Shown here: one piece after another, positions 26,189-34,591 of the stretch
Position numbering within the stretch: the stretch's first letter is position 1
Layout of the letters: every line of letters starts with the position of its first letter
Source of the DNA: Pseudomonas sp. BMS12
GTDB lineage: Bacteria > Pseudomonadota > Gammaproteobacteria > Pseudomonadales > Pseudomonadaceae
Reading direction: 5' to 3'
Length of the DNA: 64,000 nt
NCBI RefSeq assembly: GCF_001592875.1
Contig: NZ_LSOF01000005.1
Location: 432,793 to 496,792 of the forward strand
Notes under the pieces: generated by a model
What the model was told of the DNA's origin: nothing
Databases searched by the model: none
Seen by the model: the letters and a program-made list of their open reading frames with translations, nothing else
Program-made: the position numbers and the translations under genes

Positions 26189-27063
26189 CCGGCCAGCGCA
26201 TCCAGCAGTTGGGCGATGACCGCTTCCAGGTTGGCCAGCGGATCGTCGCCCTGGCTATCGAGCACCAGCAGCTGGCTGCCACCGTCGGCAACGGCCTTGG
26301 CCAACTCGGCCGCGGGCTGGCGGTCAGCGAGCACCACGGCCACTTCGTCTCCCTGCAGACTACTGGTCAGCTGCGCCAAGGCCTCGGTGGTCCACTGCTG
26401 ATCGACCGGCAGCTCCAGCTCGATGCGATCCAGGTTGAGGCCGCTGATCAGGTAATCGAAGTGCGGCGACAGGCTGGCCACCGTGAGGTTGTCCAGCTCG
26501 GCCAGGCGCCCTTCGCTGTCGGCGCTGAGCTTGAGCAGGCGCTGCTTGAGATCGGCCAGGTTGGCCTCGATCTGCGCCTTGTCGGCCGGCGCCAGGCGCA
26601 CCAGATCGGCCGCCGTCACGTCGGCCATGCGTCCAAGATTGGTGATGCTCAGCCAGGGCTGACTGGCCAGCGCATCAGTGGCCCCCGGCTCCACGGCAAT
26701 CCCCGGAAGAGCGCCGTCCACCGGACGCGCACCATCGACCTCGACGATGCGGATATTGCTGCGCCGCGCCATCGGGTACAGCGGGTCATCCGGCCATAGC
26801 GAGCGCAGGGCGATCACCCCGTCCGCCTGGCTGGCCACTTTCTCCAGTGCCTTGGCGCCACGGCCACTGAAATAGGAGATCTGCCGGCTGGCCGGCAGCT
26901 TGGCCGGGGCGGCGCGTTGCAGCTGCACCGAGCTGCCGGCCAGCAGGGTGGCGCCCAGGCCGTAGGTGATCGGCAGGCTGGCGAGAATCCGTACCGGCTG
27001 CTGCTCGGCGTGCAGCGGAGCGGCGAGCAGCAGGCTGGCCGCCAGGACAAGAGGCAGTTTCAT
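26185..27063 (-). CDS. fpvF: FpvF-like periplasmic substrate-binding protein
   Basis: The 292-residue product has a signal sequence (cleaved after HAE or nearby, about residue 19) and a cluster A-I (ZnuA-like) binding fold. It lacks the histidine ligands seen in FpvC: I see only SPHFDY in the mature part. In P. aeruginosa FpvF partners FpvC in the FpvCDEF transporter and binds ferri-pyoverdine or its iron; that role is carried over from gene order. Its ATG overlaps the fpvE stop. Its stop shares bases with the stop of the converging M50 gene, leaving no room for a terminator. Confidence 0.82.
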   Translation of the reverse strand: MKLPLVLAASLLLAAPLHAEQQPVRILASLPITYGLGATLLAGSSVQLQRAAPAKLPASRQISYFSGRGAKALEKVASQADGVIALRSLWPDDPLYPMARRSNIRIVEVDGARPVDGALPGIAVEPGATDALASQPWLSITNLGRMADVTAADLVRLAPADKAQIEANLADLKQRLLKLSADSEGRLAELDNLTVASLSPHFDYLISGLNLDRIELELPVDQQWTTEALAQLTSSLQGDEVAVVLADRQPAAELAKAVADGGSQLLVLDSQGDDPLANLEAVIAQLLDALAG

Positions 27064-27959
27064 CCCAGGTTTCCTTTCAGGCTCGGCACTATGCCGCGGG
27101 CGATGGCCGCGCAGGCGAAGACGATGCCGGCGATGATGATGATGGCCGCGCCAGACGGCACCGGCAGTTCCAAGGCGATCGGCACGAAGATACCGGCCAG
27201 GGTGCTGAGCGTGGCGATCAGCACCGAGAGCCAGAAGAAGCCTTTCAGCGACTGGCTGAGCAGGCGCGCGGCCGCCGCCGGGATCACCAGCAGCGCGCCG
27301 ACCAGGATGGCGCCAATGACCTTGACCGCCGCCACGGTGACCAGCGACACCAGAATCACGAACAGGTAGTCCAGCGACTTCACCGCCACCCCGCGCACGG
27401 CAGCCAGCTGCGGGTTGAAGCTGGCCAGCATGATGCGGTTGTACAGCGGCAGCGCCAGCCCCAGCACCAGCAGGGAAACCAGCGCCAGCACGGCCAGGTC
27501 CTGAGCGTTGACCGTCAGCACCGAGCCGAACAGCACGTTCTCCAGGATATGGATGTTGATCTTGCCGGCAAGGATCAGCAGCAGGCTGGCACCGACCGCC
27601 AGCGACACCGAGAGAAACACGCCGATCAGGGTGTCCGGCGCCAGGCCGGTACGGTTGCGCAGGTAGTTGAGCAGAATGCCGAACAGCAGGCAGTAGCCGA
27701 ACAGGCTGCCGTAAGGCCCGGTGTAGGGCTCGCCGAGCAGGATGCCGACAGCCACGCCGGTCAGCGCGGCATGGCCGACCGCCTCGGAGAAGAAGGCGAG
27801 ACGCTTGACCACCACCAGCGTGCCCAGGCCGCCCAGCACCGGGCCGATCAGCAGCCCGGCGAACAGCGCGTTGACCACGAAACCGTAGGCCAGCGCCTCC
27901 GGCAGATAACCCGCACTGGCCCAGGCCTGGATGGCCAGGCGGATGTCTTCGAAATTCAT
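27060..27959 (-). CDS. fpvE: FpvE, inner-membrane permease of the FpvCDEF ABC transporter
   Basis: The 299-residue product is a metal ABC permease (ABC-3/ZnuB type) with about eight to nine hydrophobic segments. It works with the FpvD ATPase to bring iron released from pyoverdine into the cytoplasm. The start at 27959 overlaps the fpvD stop by four bases; a longer frame upstream is an overlap with fpvD and is not used. The stop overlaps fpvF in the same way. Confidence 0.88.
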   Translation of the reverse strand: MNFEDIRLAIQAWASAGYLPEALAYGFVVNALFAGLLIGPVLGGLGTLVVVKRLAFFSEAVGHAALTGVAVGILLGEPYTGPYGSLFGYCLLFGILLNYLRNRTGLAPDTLIGVFLSVSLAVGASLLLILAGKINIHILENVLFGSVLTVNAQDLAVLALVSLLVLGLALPLYNRIMLASFNPQLAAVRGVAVKSLDYLFVILVSLVTVAAVKVIGAILVGALLVIPAAAARLLSQSLKGFFWLSVLIATLSTLAGIFVPIALELPVPSGAAIIIIAGIVFACAAIARGIVPSLKGNLG

Positions 27960-28711
27960 ACGGCAGTCTCGCGCTGGCTGCGGGGATGGCTGGAGAACAG
28001 ATCGAGCAGGCGCTCGGGATTGAGCACCCGCACCGGTTCGTCGTCGAAACGCACGCTGCGGTTGAGCCCGGTCACGCGGTCGGCGAGGCGGCCGACCGCC
28101 TGCAGGTCGTGCTCGATCCACAGCACCGTGGTACCGGCTTGGCGCCAGTCGCGCAGCAGCTGCTCGAACACCTGCTCGCCCGGCTCGTCCAGCGCCGACA
28201 TCGGCTCGTCGAGCACCACCAGCTGCGCCTCGGGCACCAGGCCCTGGGCCAGCAACACGCGCTGACGCTCACCGCCGGACAGCGCGCCCATGCGCCGCTT
28301 GCGCTTGTCCAGCATGCCGACCCGCGCCAGCGCCTGCTCGATGGCCGGTGCCTGGCGCCGCGACAGGCCGAGAAAAGCCGGGCGACGCTGGCACATGGCG
28401 GCCATGAAGTCGTCCACCGTCATCGGCAAACCACGGTCGAACTCCAGGGCCTGCGGCACATAGCCGATAGTGCCCGGCGCATCCGGCCAGTGCAGGCGCA
28501 GCTCGCCGCGATGGGGCATCTGGCCGAGCAGAGTCTTGATCAGCGAGCTCTTGCCGCCGCCATTCGGCCCCACCAGCGCATGCACGCTGCCGGCCTGCAC
28601 CTGGAAGCTGACGTTATCGAGGATGCGCGTACGACCGAGATCCAGTTCAACCCGCTCGAAATCGATGGCCGGGCCCTGCACCCTGACCGGTGCCGCTTCC
28701 AGAGCAGTCAT
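27956..28711 (-). CDS. fpvD: FpvD, ATP-binding subunit of the FpvCDEF ABC transporter
   Basis: The 251-residue product has Walker A GPNGGGKS (Lys54), signature LSGGERQR and Walker B QLVVLDEP. It is a metal-type ABC ATPase sitting between binding protein and permease genes in the fpv order. Its ATG overlaps the fpvC stop by four bases. Confidence 0.9.
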   Translation of the reverse strand: MTALEAAPVRVQGPAIDFERVELDLGRTRILDNVSFQVQAGSVHALVGPNGGGKSSLIKTLLGQMPHRGELRLHWPDAPGTIGYVPQALEFDRGLPMTVDDFMAAMCQRRPAFLGLSRRQAPAIEQALARVGMLDKRKRRMGALSGGERQRVLLAQGLVPEAQLVVLDEPMSALDEPGEQVFEQLLRDWRQAGTTVLWIEHDLQAVGRLADRVTGLNRSVRFDDEPVRVLNPERLLDLFSSHPRSQRETAV

Positions 28712-29640
28712 ACGCCTTCGTCCTGAATCGCCCGCACCACGGTGTCGAGGTTGTGCCGCATCTCCTTCTCGTACTTGTCCTGGGTGTACTCGCCATAGGA
28801 GATGTGCGTCAGGGCGTAGAGCTTGACCCCGGACTCGCGCTGAATGGTGTCGACGTAGCTGGAAGGGAAATCCATCTCGGAGAAGATCACCCGCACATCC
28901 AGCGCCTTGAGCTGGTCGATGGTCTTCTTCAGCTGGCTGGGGCTGGGCTCGATGCCGTGGGCCGGCTCGACCACCGCGGTGACCTCCAGGCCGAACTCGC
29001 GCAGCAGGTAGTCGTAAGCCGCGTGGATGGTGGCCGCACGCAGGTCGCGGCCCTGGGCATCCTTGAGCTTGGCCAGGGCCTCGGCACGCAGGCCGCGCAG
29101 GCGCTTGCCGTAGGCACGGGCATTCTTGCTGTAGAACTTGGCGTTGGCCGGGTCGAGCTTGCCCAGCGCGCGGGCGATGTTGTTGATCTGCGAGATCGAC
29201 GCGCTGATCGACAGGAAGGTGTGCGGGTTGACCACCTTGCCCGCACCACGGGCGGCCTGGCCGGTGGCGGCCAGCAGCGGCACGCGCTCGTTGGACTCGA
29301 TGACCGGGATGTCCGGCTTCTCGCTGGCGGCGATCATGCGGTCGGCGAAATCGTCGTGGCCGATGCCGTTGAGCACTACCACATCGAGCGTGCCGATGCG
29401 CTTGATGTCCTCAGCGCGTGGCTCGTAGGCATGCGGATTGAAGCCGGCGGGAATCAGCGGCACCACCTCGGCCTTGTCGCCGACGATGTTGCTCACATAG
29501 CTGTAGTACGGATGCAGGGTGATGCCGATACGCAGGCGCTTGGCCTCATCGGCACTGGCCAGCCCCGGCAGCAGCAAGGCGCCGAGCAGCAGCGAGAACG
29601 CGCCGAACAGGCGGCGGGAGAACAGGGAACGCTTGGACAT
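28708..29640 (-). CDS. fpvC: FpvC, periplasmic metal-binding protein
   Basis: The 310-residue product has a signal sequence (cleaved near GLASA, residue 30) and a cluster A-I fold with metal ligands His43 (TLHPYYSY), His70 (FNPHAYEP), a further His in VNPHTF and another in TIHAAYDYL. In P. aeruginosa FpvC acts with FpvG and FpvH in iron reduction and takes the released ferrous iron. GGAAG lies eight bases before the ATG at 29640. It lies 17 bases after fpvK, the only non-overlapping join in the operon. Confidence 0.9.
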   Translation of the reverse strand: MSKRSLFSRRLFGAFSLLLGALLLPGLASADEAKRLRIGITLHPYYSYVSNIVGDKAEVVPLIPAGFNPHAYEPRAEDIKRIGTLDVVVLNGIGHDDFADRMIAASEKPDIPVIESNERVPLLAATGQAARGAGKVVNPHTFLSISASISQINNIARALGKLDPANAKFYSKNARAYGKRLRGLRAEALAKLKDAQGRDLRAATIHAAYDYLLREFGLEVTAVVEPAHGIEPSPSQLKKTIDQLKALDVRVIFSEMDFPSSYVDTIQRESGVKLYALTHISYGEYTQDKYEKEMRHNLDTVVRAIQDEGV

Positions 29641-29657
29641 GAAGGACACTTCCAGAT

Positions 29658-30224
29658 TCAGTGACGATGCTCGCGGGTCACCCCGGCGTCGTATTGCACG
29701 GCGACCTGCTTCCAGCCGGCCGCGGTCAGGGCGGTGGCCTGCAGATCGGTCGGCGCGGCCGCGCTCGGGCTGCGGTTGAGCCACACATCGAAGCCCTCGT
29801 GAGCCGGAAACAGCAGGAAGGAGCCGGCTACGCTGGCGTCACCGCTCAGCCCCAGGTACACCACCTGGTCGCCCAGCTGCAGCAGCTGCCAGTGATGGGC
29901 GCCGCGCTTGAGTGCACTGGCATCGTCGGTAAAGGGCGGCAGGGTTTCTTCGGCGAGCAGCTCGGGGCTGGGCAGGGCCTGTTGCTCTTCCTGCAGCAGG
30001 CGGATCTCGTCGAGCGCCACGCTGAGGTCGGTGTGGATGCCCTGCTCCGCCGCGTTGAGATCGCGGCGGGCATCAAGCTGATGGCTGGCGACGCTGTGCT
30101 GTTCATCCTTCTCGCTGCGCAGCATCACCACCAGACCGGCAACCAACAGGATCACCAGGCTGAGCAGCAGTACCTGCAGGCTCTCATGGCCGGCACCGGC
30201 CGGACGCACTACCTGGGTGGTCAT
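29658..30224 (-). CDS. fpvK: FpvK-like inner-membrane protein (DUF6162 type)
   Basis: The 188-residue product has one N-terminal transmembrane segment (about residues 15-35) and a periplasmic rest with a short coiled helix. It ends in HRH. The position between fpvJ and fpvC and the length match P. aeruginosa FpvK, which belongs to the FpvGHJK inner-membrane complex for ferri-pyoverdine reduction. Its ATG overlaps the fpvJ stop by four bases. Confidence 0.8.
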   Translation of the reverse strand: MTTQVVRPAGAGHESLQVLLLSLVILLVAGLVVMLRSEKDEQHSVASHQLDARRDLNAAEQGIHTDLSVALDEIRLLQEEQQALPSPELLAEETLPPFTDDASALKRGAHHWQLLQLGDQVVYLGLSGDASVAGSFLLFPAHEGFDVWLNRSPSAAAPTDLQATALTAAGWKQVAVQYDAGVTREHRH

Positions 30225-30541
30225 GGCGTTTCGATTTCCGTGTGGTCGATTTCCACCACATGGCCGGGGCCGGCGTCGAACAGCACGTAGAACTCGCCGT
30301 CCGGGCGTTTGAAGCGAAGCTTGGAGTCGTCGCCGAGCTTGCCGGGCACCAGCACTTCTTCGTCGTAGCTGATCACATCCAGGGTCACGCCGGGCGCACC
30401 GCTGCCGTCGGAGAAACCACCGGTACAGACGACTTCATCGCTCGCCGCAGGTTCGCACTCGCAGATCGGGTTATGCGCCCAGACCAGAGAGGACAGCCCA
30501 CTGCCGAGCAGCAACAGGCCAACGCGGAAAGTACGGATCAT
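30221..30541 (-). CDS. fpvJ: FpvJ-like small periplasmic protein
   Basis: The 106-residue product has a signal sequence ending LVWA (about residue 22) followed by HNPICECEP, a Cys/His-rich start, and a beta-rich body. Position and size match FpvJ of the ferri-pyoverdine reduction complex. GGAGG precedes the ATG at 30541, and that ATG overlaps the fpvH stop. Confidence 0.8.
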   Translation of the reverse strand: MIRTFRVGLLLLGSGLSSLVWAHNPICECEPAASDEVVCTGGFSDGSGAPGVTLDVISYDEEVLVPGKLGDDSKLRFKRPDGEFYVLFDAGPGHVVEIDHTEIETP

Positions 30542-31080
30542 GGTTTGCCTCCTTGTTGTTTCAGCCAGGCGACGGTCGCGGGTGAGGCCTCGGCCAGCGG
30601 AATGGATGCCTGATGCACCGTGCCGTCCCAACCTTCGGCGGTGATCCACAGCTCGGCATCGGGCTTGGTGCGCGGCGGCACGGGAATGTTCGCGCCCATG
30701 CGATAGGGGCTGCCGAAGAACAGGCCGCCGGCGGCGCGCAGGCTGCGCGGCTTGCCGATGCGCAGATAGGTGGCCTTGACCTGATCGCCACAGCCCTGGC
30801 ACAGCGCCGCATTGAAGGCCTTCATGTAACCGGCCGGACCTTCCAGCTGCGGCGCCATGTTGCGGAACTCGGCCAGACGCAGGCTCCAGGGGCCGACCTG
30901 CACCTCGCCGACTTCGCGCTCACCGAGGCCGCTGTCGCCACGGAACAGCGCCACGTCCTGGAAGTACTTGGGCATGAAGCCCAGCGGGATCAGGATCAGC
31001 AGCGCATTCAGATGAAAGCGCCATTTGTGCCACCAGCGGCCCAGCGCCGATGGGGTCGGGGCAGTTGCAACCTTGCTCAT
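30538..31080 (-). CDS. fpvH: FpvH-like inner-membrane protein
   Basis: The 180-residue product has one transmembrane segment (about residues 27-42) and a periplasmic part with the motif CQGCG. In P. aeruginosa FpvH is needed with FpvG and FpvC for efficient iron release from pyoverdine. Its ATG overlaps the fpvG stop. Confidence 0.83.
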   Translation of the reverse strand: MSKVATAPTPSALGRWWHKWRFHLNALLILIPLGFMPKYFQDVALFRGDSGLGEREVGEVQVGPWSLRLAEFRNMAPQLEGPAGYMKAFNAALCQGCGDQVKATYLRIGKPRSLRAAGGLFFGSPYRMGANIPVPPRTKPDAELWITAEGWDGTVHQASIPLAEASPATVAWLKQQGGKP

Positions 31081-32279
31081 GGGCGGCCCTCCGAAACTTC
31101 AGCAATGGCGATGGGTGCTGCCCTGCTCCGACGCGGACCACGCTCGGCGCGCTTGACCAGCGCCGCCGTGGCATGGGCCGTACGCTTGGTCCAGATCAGC
31201 AGGCCGCTGAGCACCATCATGCTCAGCAGCAGACCGAAGAAGAACCAGATCAGCTTGACCCACAGCCCGCCGAAGTCGCCGACGTGCAGCGGACGCATGG
31301 ACTCGGTGACGAATTCCAGGGTGGAGCGGTCGTCGAGCAGGCGCTTGGCGTCGATCTCGCCGTTGTACGGGTTGACCGTCACCGACTGGAACATCAGTGG
31401 ATACCAGCCGCGCCCCGACACGGTGATATGGCCATAGGCATAGATGGGCAGGTCGATCGAGCTGGCCTCCAGGCTCGGTACGGCGCCTTGGGCGATGCTC
31501 ACCGCCTGATCCAGGTCGATTCGCGGCACCTCCTTGGCGCTGGCTGCCAGCGGCACCTCTTCGCGGGCCACCACCGGCGGCACGCCTTCGGTGGAGATGG
31601 AGATATGGAAGTCGAACAGCAGCGCGCGGATCAGGAACCAGATGCCGGTGATGGAGATCACCGCGATGAACCAGATCGACCAGATGCCGGACAGGCGATG
31701 GAAGTCGCCCCAGAAGATGCGCGTGCCCTGGTTAAAGCGCAGACGCGGGGTAAAGAAGCCGCGCCAGAAGCGCTTGTAGACCACCAGCCCGGTGATCAGC
31801 GACAGCAGCATCGGGATGCCGGTCAGCGACACCAGGTACCAACCCCAGCTGAAGCCGTTGGTGAACGGCACCAGCCACCAGCCATGCAGGGCACGGGTGA
31901 ACTGGCGGAAATCGAACTGCGGGCTCACGCCCTGGATCGCCCCGGTATAGGGGTTGACGTAGAGGGTCGGCGAGCTGCCGTCCGGGTAGCTGACCCGGGC
32001 CGTCAGGGCGAAGTGATCCTCGTCCGGGCGGTCGATGCTGTGCACCACCAGCTGCGGCTCGGCAAGGTTGATCGCCGCCAGTATCTGGCCATAGCTGAGC
32101 CGCTCGGCATCGTCCGACGGTTTGCTGGCGCGGACATCCGGGTTGGCCAGCCAGACGATCTCCTGGCTGACGGTGGCCAGCGTGCCGGTCACGCAGATGA
32201 TCAGCAGAAAGAACCAGACCGGCAGCGCCAGCCAGCTATGGACGAGAAACCAGAGTTTTGAGCGGGACTTCTTGGACAT
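31077..32279 (-). CDS. fpvG: FpvG, PepSY-TM inner-membrane reductase for ferri-pyoverdine
   Basis: The 400-residue product has the PepSY-TM layout: a first helix after the N-terminus, two PepSY-like periplasmic parts and paired helices with conserved histidines (LHGWWLVP, GDFHRLSG, LHVGDFGG). FpvG is the reductase that turns pyoverdine-bound ferric iron to ferrous iron in the periplasm. It is the first gene of the eight-gene run, and a Fur-box-like site lies about 85 bases upstream. Confidence 0.9.
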   Translation of the reverse strand: MSKKSRSKLWFLVHSWLALPVWFFLLIICVTGTLATVSQEIVWLANPDVRASKPSDDAERLSYGQILAAINLAEPQLVVHSIDRPDEDHFALTARVSYPDGSSPTLYVNPYTGAIQGVSPQFDFRQFTRALHGWWLVPFTNGFSWGWYLVSLTGIPMLLSLITGLVVYKRFWRGFFTPRLRFNQGTRIFWGDFHRLSGIWSIWFIAVISITGIWFLIRALLFDFHISISTEGVPPVVAREEVPLAASAKEVPRIDLDQAVSIAQGAVPSLEASSIDLPIYAYGHITVSGRGWYPLMFQSVTVNPYNGEIDAKRLLDDRSTLEFVTESMRPLHVGDFGGLWVKLIWFFFGLLLSMMVLSGLLIWTKRTAHATAALVKRAERGPRRSRAAPIAIAEVSEGRP

Positions 32280-32362
32280 TGACTGCAGGTCTTAGCAATG
32301 GGACTGGGCACCATGATTGCGTGGCAAGCATTGGTTACGGCCGCATTGTAAAACGATCAGAT

Positions 32363-32381
32363 GGTAATAATCCTCATTAGA
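32363..32381. promoter_or_regulatory. Fur-box-like site upstream of fpvG
   Basis: Read on the minus strand the site agrees with the 19-base Fur consensus at 13 of 19 positions by my count (core TAATGAGGATTATTA). It lies in an AT-rich patch upstream of the fpv operon, as expected for an iron-starvation operon. Confidence 0.5.
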
Positions 32382-32489
32382 TAATGAAAAAACTTCTTAC
32401 TAGCCTTAGCAAGACGATATCAGGCCTTTGCTGCCCCGCTGTTACCGTCACCCCAGGGATCGGTGCCTTTACCTGTCATTCTTCTTCGG

Positions 32490-32515
32490 TGAAACGGCTT
32501 TAGCCGCTCCCGCGG
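32490..32515. repeat. REP element (single)
   Basis: The core ACGGCTTTAGCCGCTCCCGCGG matches the local REP family (last bases trimmed in this text). It lies between the fpvG upstream region and the transglutaminase gene end. Confidence 0.6.
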
Positions 32516-32566
32516 AAGTCATACCCCTCACCCTTTACGGGCAAAGCGCGCTACGCGCGCCATAGC

Positions 32567-33370
32567 TCACTGCTGCTGTTGCTGCGTCTGCATCAGCGCT
32601 GCCACATTCACCCGCGCATGCATCTGCTCCCCGCCCCCTCCCCGGCGCATCCCCCGCACCGGGCAGGCATCCAGATAATCCAGCCCCACGGCCAACTTGA
32701 GATGCCGCTCCGGCCGCGCCAGCTGGTTGGTCACGTCGAAGCTGTACCAACCATCGCCCAGCCAGGCCTCGGCCCAGGCGTGGCTGGCCAGGTGGCCGCT
32801 GTCTTCGGTGTAGAGGTAGCCCGACACATAGCGCGACGGTACGCCCAGGCTGCGGGTGCAGGCCAGGAAGGCGTGGGTATGGTCCTGGCACACCCCGGCG
32901 CGGCCGGCGAAGGCTTCGGCGGCGGTGCTGTCGACCTGGGTGGAGCCCGGGCTGTAGGGCATCTGCTCATGCAGGCCGTGCATCAGCGCGACCAGACCAT
33001 CGCGGTCGCGGCGCCCGGCGCTGCCGATTTCGGCGAAAGCACGCAAGGCATCGTCGGGTTGGGTAAGGCGGGTGAAACGCAGGTACGGCAAGGGCGAGCG
33101 GGTATCGCACTCGGACTCGCAGTGGGAGTCGATCTCCACCTGGCCGCGCGCGCCGATCACCAAAGCCTCGTGGGGTTCGTCAATGGTCAGTACATGGAGG
33201 ATATTGCCGTAGGGGTCGCGCTGGGCGCGCACCGGGCGCGGCAGGTCGAGCTGCCAGCTGATCACGCGCTGACGCGCGCTCTCCTGCGGGGTCAGGCGTA
33301 GGTACTGGATGCTCGCGCGCACCTGGTCGTCGTAGTTGTAGGTGGTGTCGTGGCGGATCGAAAGTCTCAT
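32567..33370 (-). CDS. Transglutaminase-like domain protein
   Basis: The 267-residue product has an N-terminal beta-rich transglutaminase region and the catalytic triad Cys161 (GVCQDH), His197 (SHAWAE) and Asp212 (FDVTN). Genes of this type travel with alpha-E and circularly permuted ATP-grasp genes, as here, and the trio is thought to make or modify a peptide-like product that is not known. Its ATG overlaps the alpha-E stop by four bases. The C-terminus is Gln-rich. Confidence 0.9.
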   Translation of the reverse strand: MRLSIRHDTTYNYDDQVRASIQYLRLTPQESARQRVISWQLDLPRPVRAQRDPYGNILHVLTIDEPHEALVIGARGQVEIDSHCESECDTRSPLPYLRFTRLTQPDDALRAFAEIGSAGRRDRDGLVALMHGLHEQMPYSPGSTQVDSTAAEAFAGRAGVCQDHTHAFLACTRSLGVPSRYVSGYLYTEDSGHLASHAWAEAWLGDGWYSFDVTNQLARPERHLKLAVGLDYLDACPVRGMRRGGGGEQMHARVNVAALMQTQQQQQ

Positions 33371-34317
33371 ACGACCTCCAGATAGGACGTGTGGATGGCG
33401 CTGCCCAACTGCCTAACGAGCAGGATGAAATCGGTGAGCCAGGTATGCAGGCCCTCGTCGAGCACCTCGTCGATGCTGGTGTAGCGCAGGCGCGCATCCA
33501 GTTCAGCAGCCAGGCGTTGCGCCGGGCGACCGTTCTCGCCGGGCAGGCCGGAGAGCATCAGGTTGAGTTCTTCCATGCAGGCGCGCAGCGAGCGCGGCAC
33601 TTCGGGGCGCAGCAGCAGCAGTTCGGCGATCTTGTGGGTGCGTGGCGAGCCGCGGTAGATCTCGGTGAAGGCCTCGTAGGACGACAGCGCACGCAGCAGC
33701 GCACTCCACTCGTAGAAGCCACGGGCCGAGGTGTCGCTGACTTCGTCGGCGCTCTCGCCGAGCATTTCATAGCGTGCATCGAGCAGGCGCAGGGTGTTGT
33801 CGGCGCGTTCGATGAAGGTGCCCAGGCGGATGAAGCGGTAGGACTCGCCACGCATGATGGTGCCGAAGGTGGCGCCGCGGAACAGGTGCGAACGCTCCTT
33901 GACCCACTCGCAGAAGCGACTGATGCCGTAGCGCCCCAACCCCTCGGCGGCGATGCCGCGCATCTCCAGCCAGGTGGCGTTGATGTTCTCCCACATGTCT
34001 GCGGTGATGCGCCCGCGTACGGCGTGGGCACTGCTGCGTGCGGCCTGCAGGCAGCAGTAGAGGCTGGCCGGGTTCTCCGCATCGAGGGCGAAGAAGTGCA
34101 GCATGCGCTCGGCGTGCAGCTGGCCGTGGCGCGTGAGGTATTCGTCCAGGGTGCCGGTGATCAGCAGCGGCAGGGCCAGTTCGTCGAGGCCGTCGCCACG
34201 CCCGTCGTGGGGCATCAGCGACAGCGAATAGCTGACGTCGAGCATGCGCGCGAGGTTCTCGGCGCGCTCCAGGTAGCGCGACATCCAGTACAGATCGGAG
34301 GCAGTTCTCGAAAGCAT
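33367..34317 (-). CDS. Alpha-E domain protein
   Basis: The 316-residue product is an all-helical alpha-E protein, recognised by the start 'MLSRTASDLYWMSRYLERAENLARMLD' (shortened in meaning: SRTASDLYWM...YLERAEN). It lies between the transglutaminase and ATP-grasp genes. Its enzymatic role is not established; the family is always found with these partners. Confidence 0.9.
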   Translation of the reverse strand: MLSRTASDLYWMSRYLERAENLARMLDVSYSLSLMPHDGRGDGLDELALPLLITGTLDEYLTRHGQLHAERMLHFFALDAENPASLYCCLQAARSSAHAVRGRITADMWENINATWLEMRGIAAEGLGRYGISRFCEWVKERSHLFRGATFGTIMRGESYRFIRLGTFIERADNTLRLLDARYEMLGESADEVSDTSARGFYEWSALLRALSSYEAFTEIYRGSPRTHKIAELLLLRPEVPRSLRACMEELNLMLSGLPGENGRPAQRLAAELDARLRYTSIDEVLDEGLHTWLTDFILLVRQLGSAIHTSYLEVV

Positions 34318-34591
34318 GATCAGGGCGTGCTCATGGTAAATGGCGGATCACGTTGGCGCTGAGGGCCATGCAGGCTAGGCGCGGGACGCAGGCGCTGGTC
34401 AGCCCCTCGCCAAGTCCCGCAACACCGCATGCGTGGTCCGCAGCGTCAACCCGAAGGGACGCGCTCAGACATGCGCAACCCGGCATCATTCGTTGTTCAT
34501 TGGCGATCACCAAACTCCTTCTCCTCCCAAGCGTTGCGCATTTCTGAGCGGCGGCGTGACCGTCGGTTACCGTGGGCACGCCCTGCCCTCC
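34318..34591. other. 274-base gap, no feature seen
   Basis: I see no convincing gene, hairpin or repeat between the ATP-grasp and alpha-E genes. The three genes still point the same way, so a shared transcript remains possible. Confidence 0.5.

Noticed and set aside
27956..28711. ABC ATPase near the giant-protein operon as its missing energy source
   Set aside because: It lies on the other strand in the fpv operon and is of the metal-uptake type without an exporter membrane domain.
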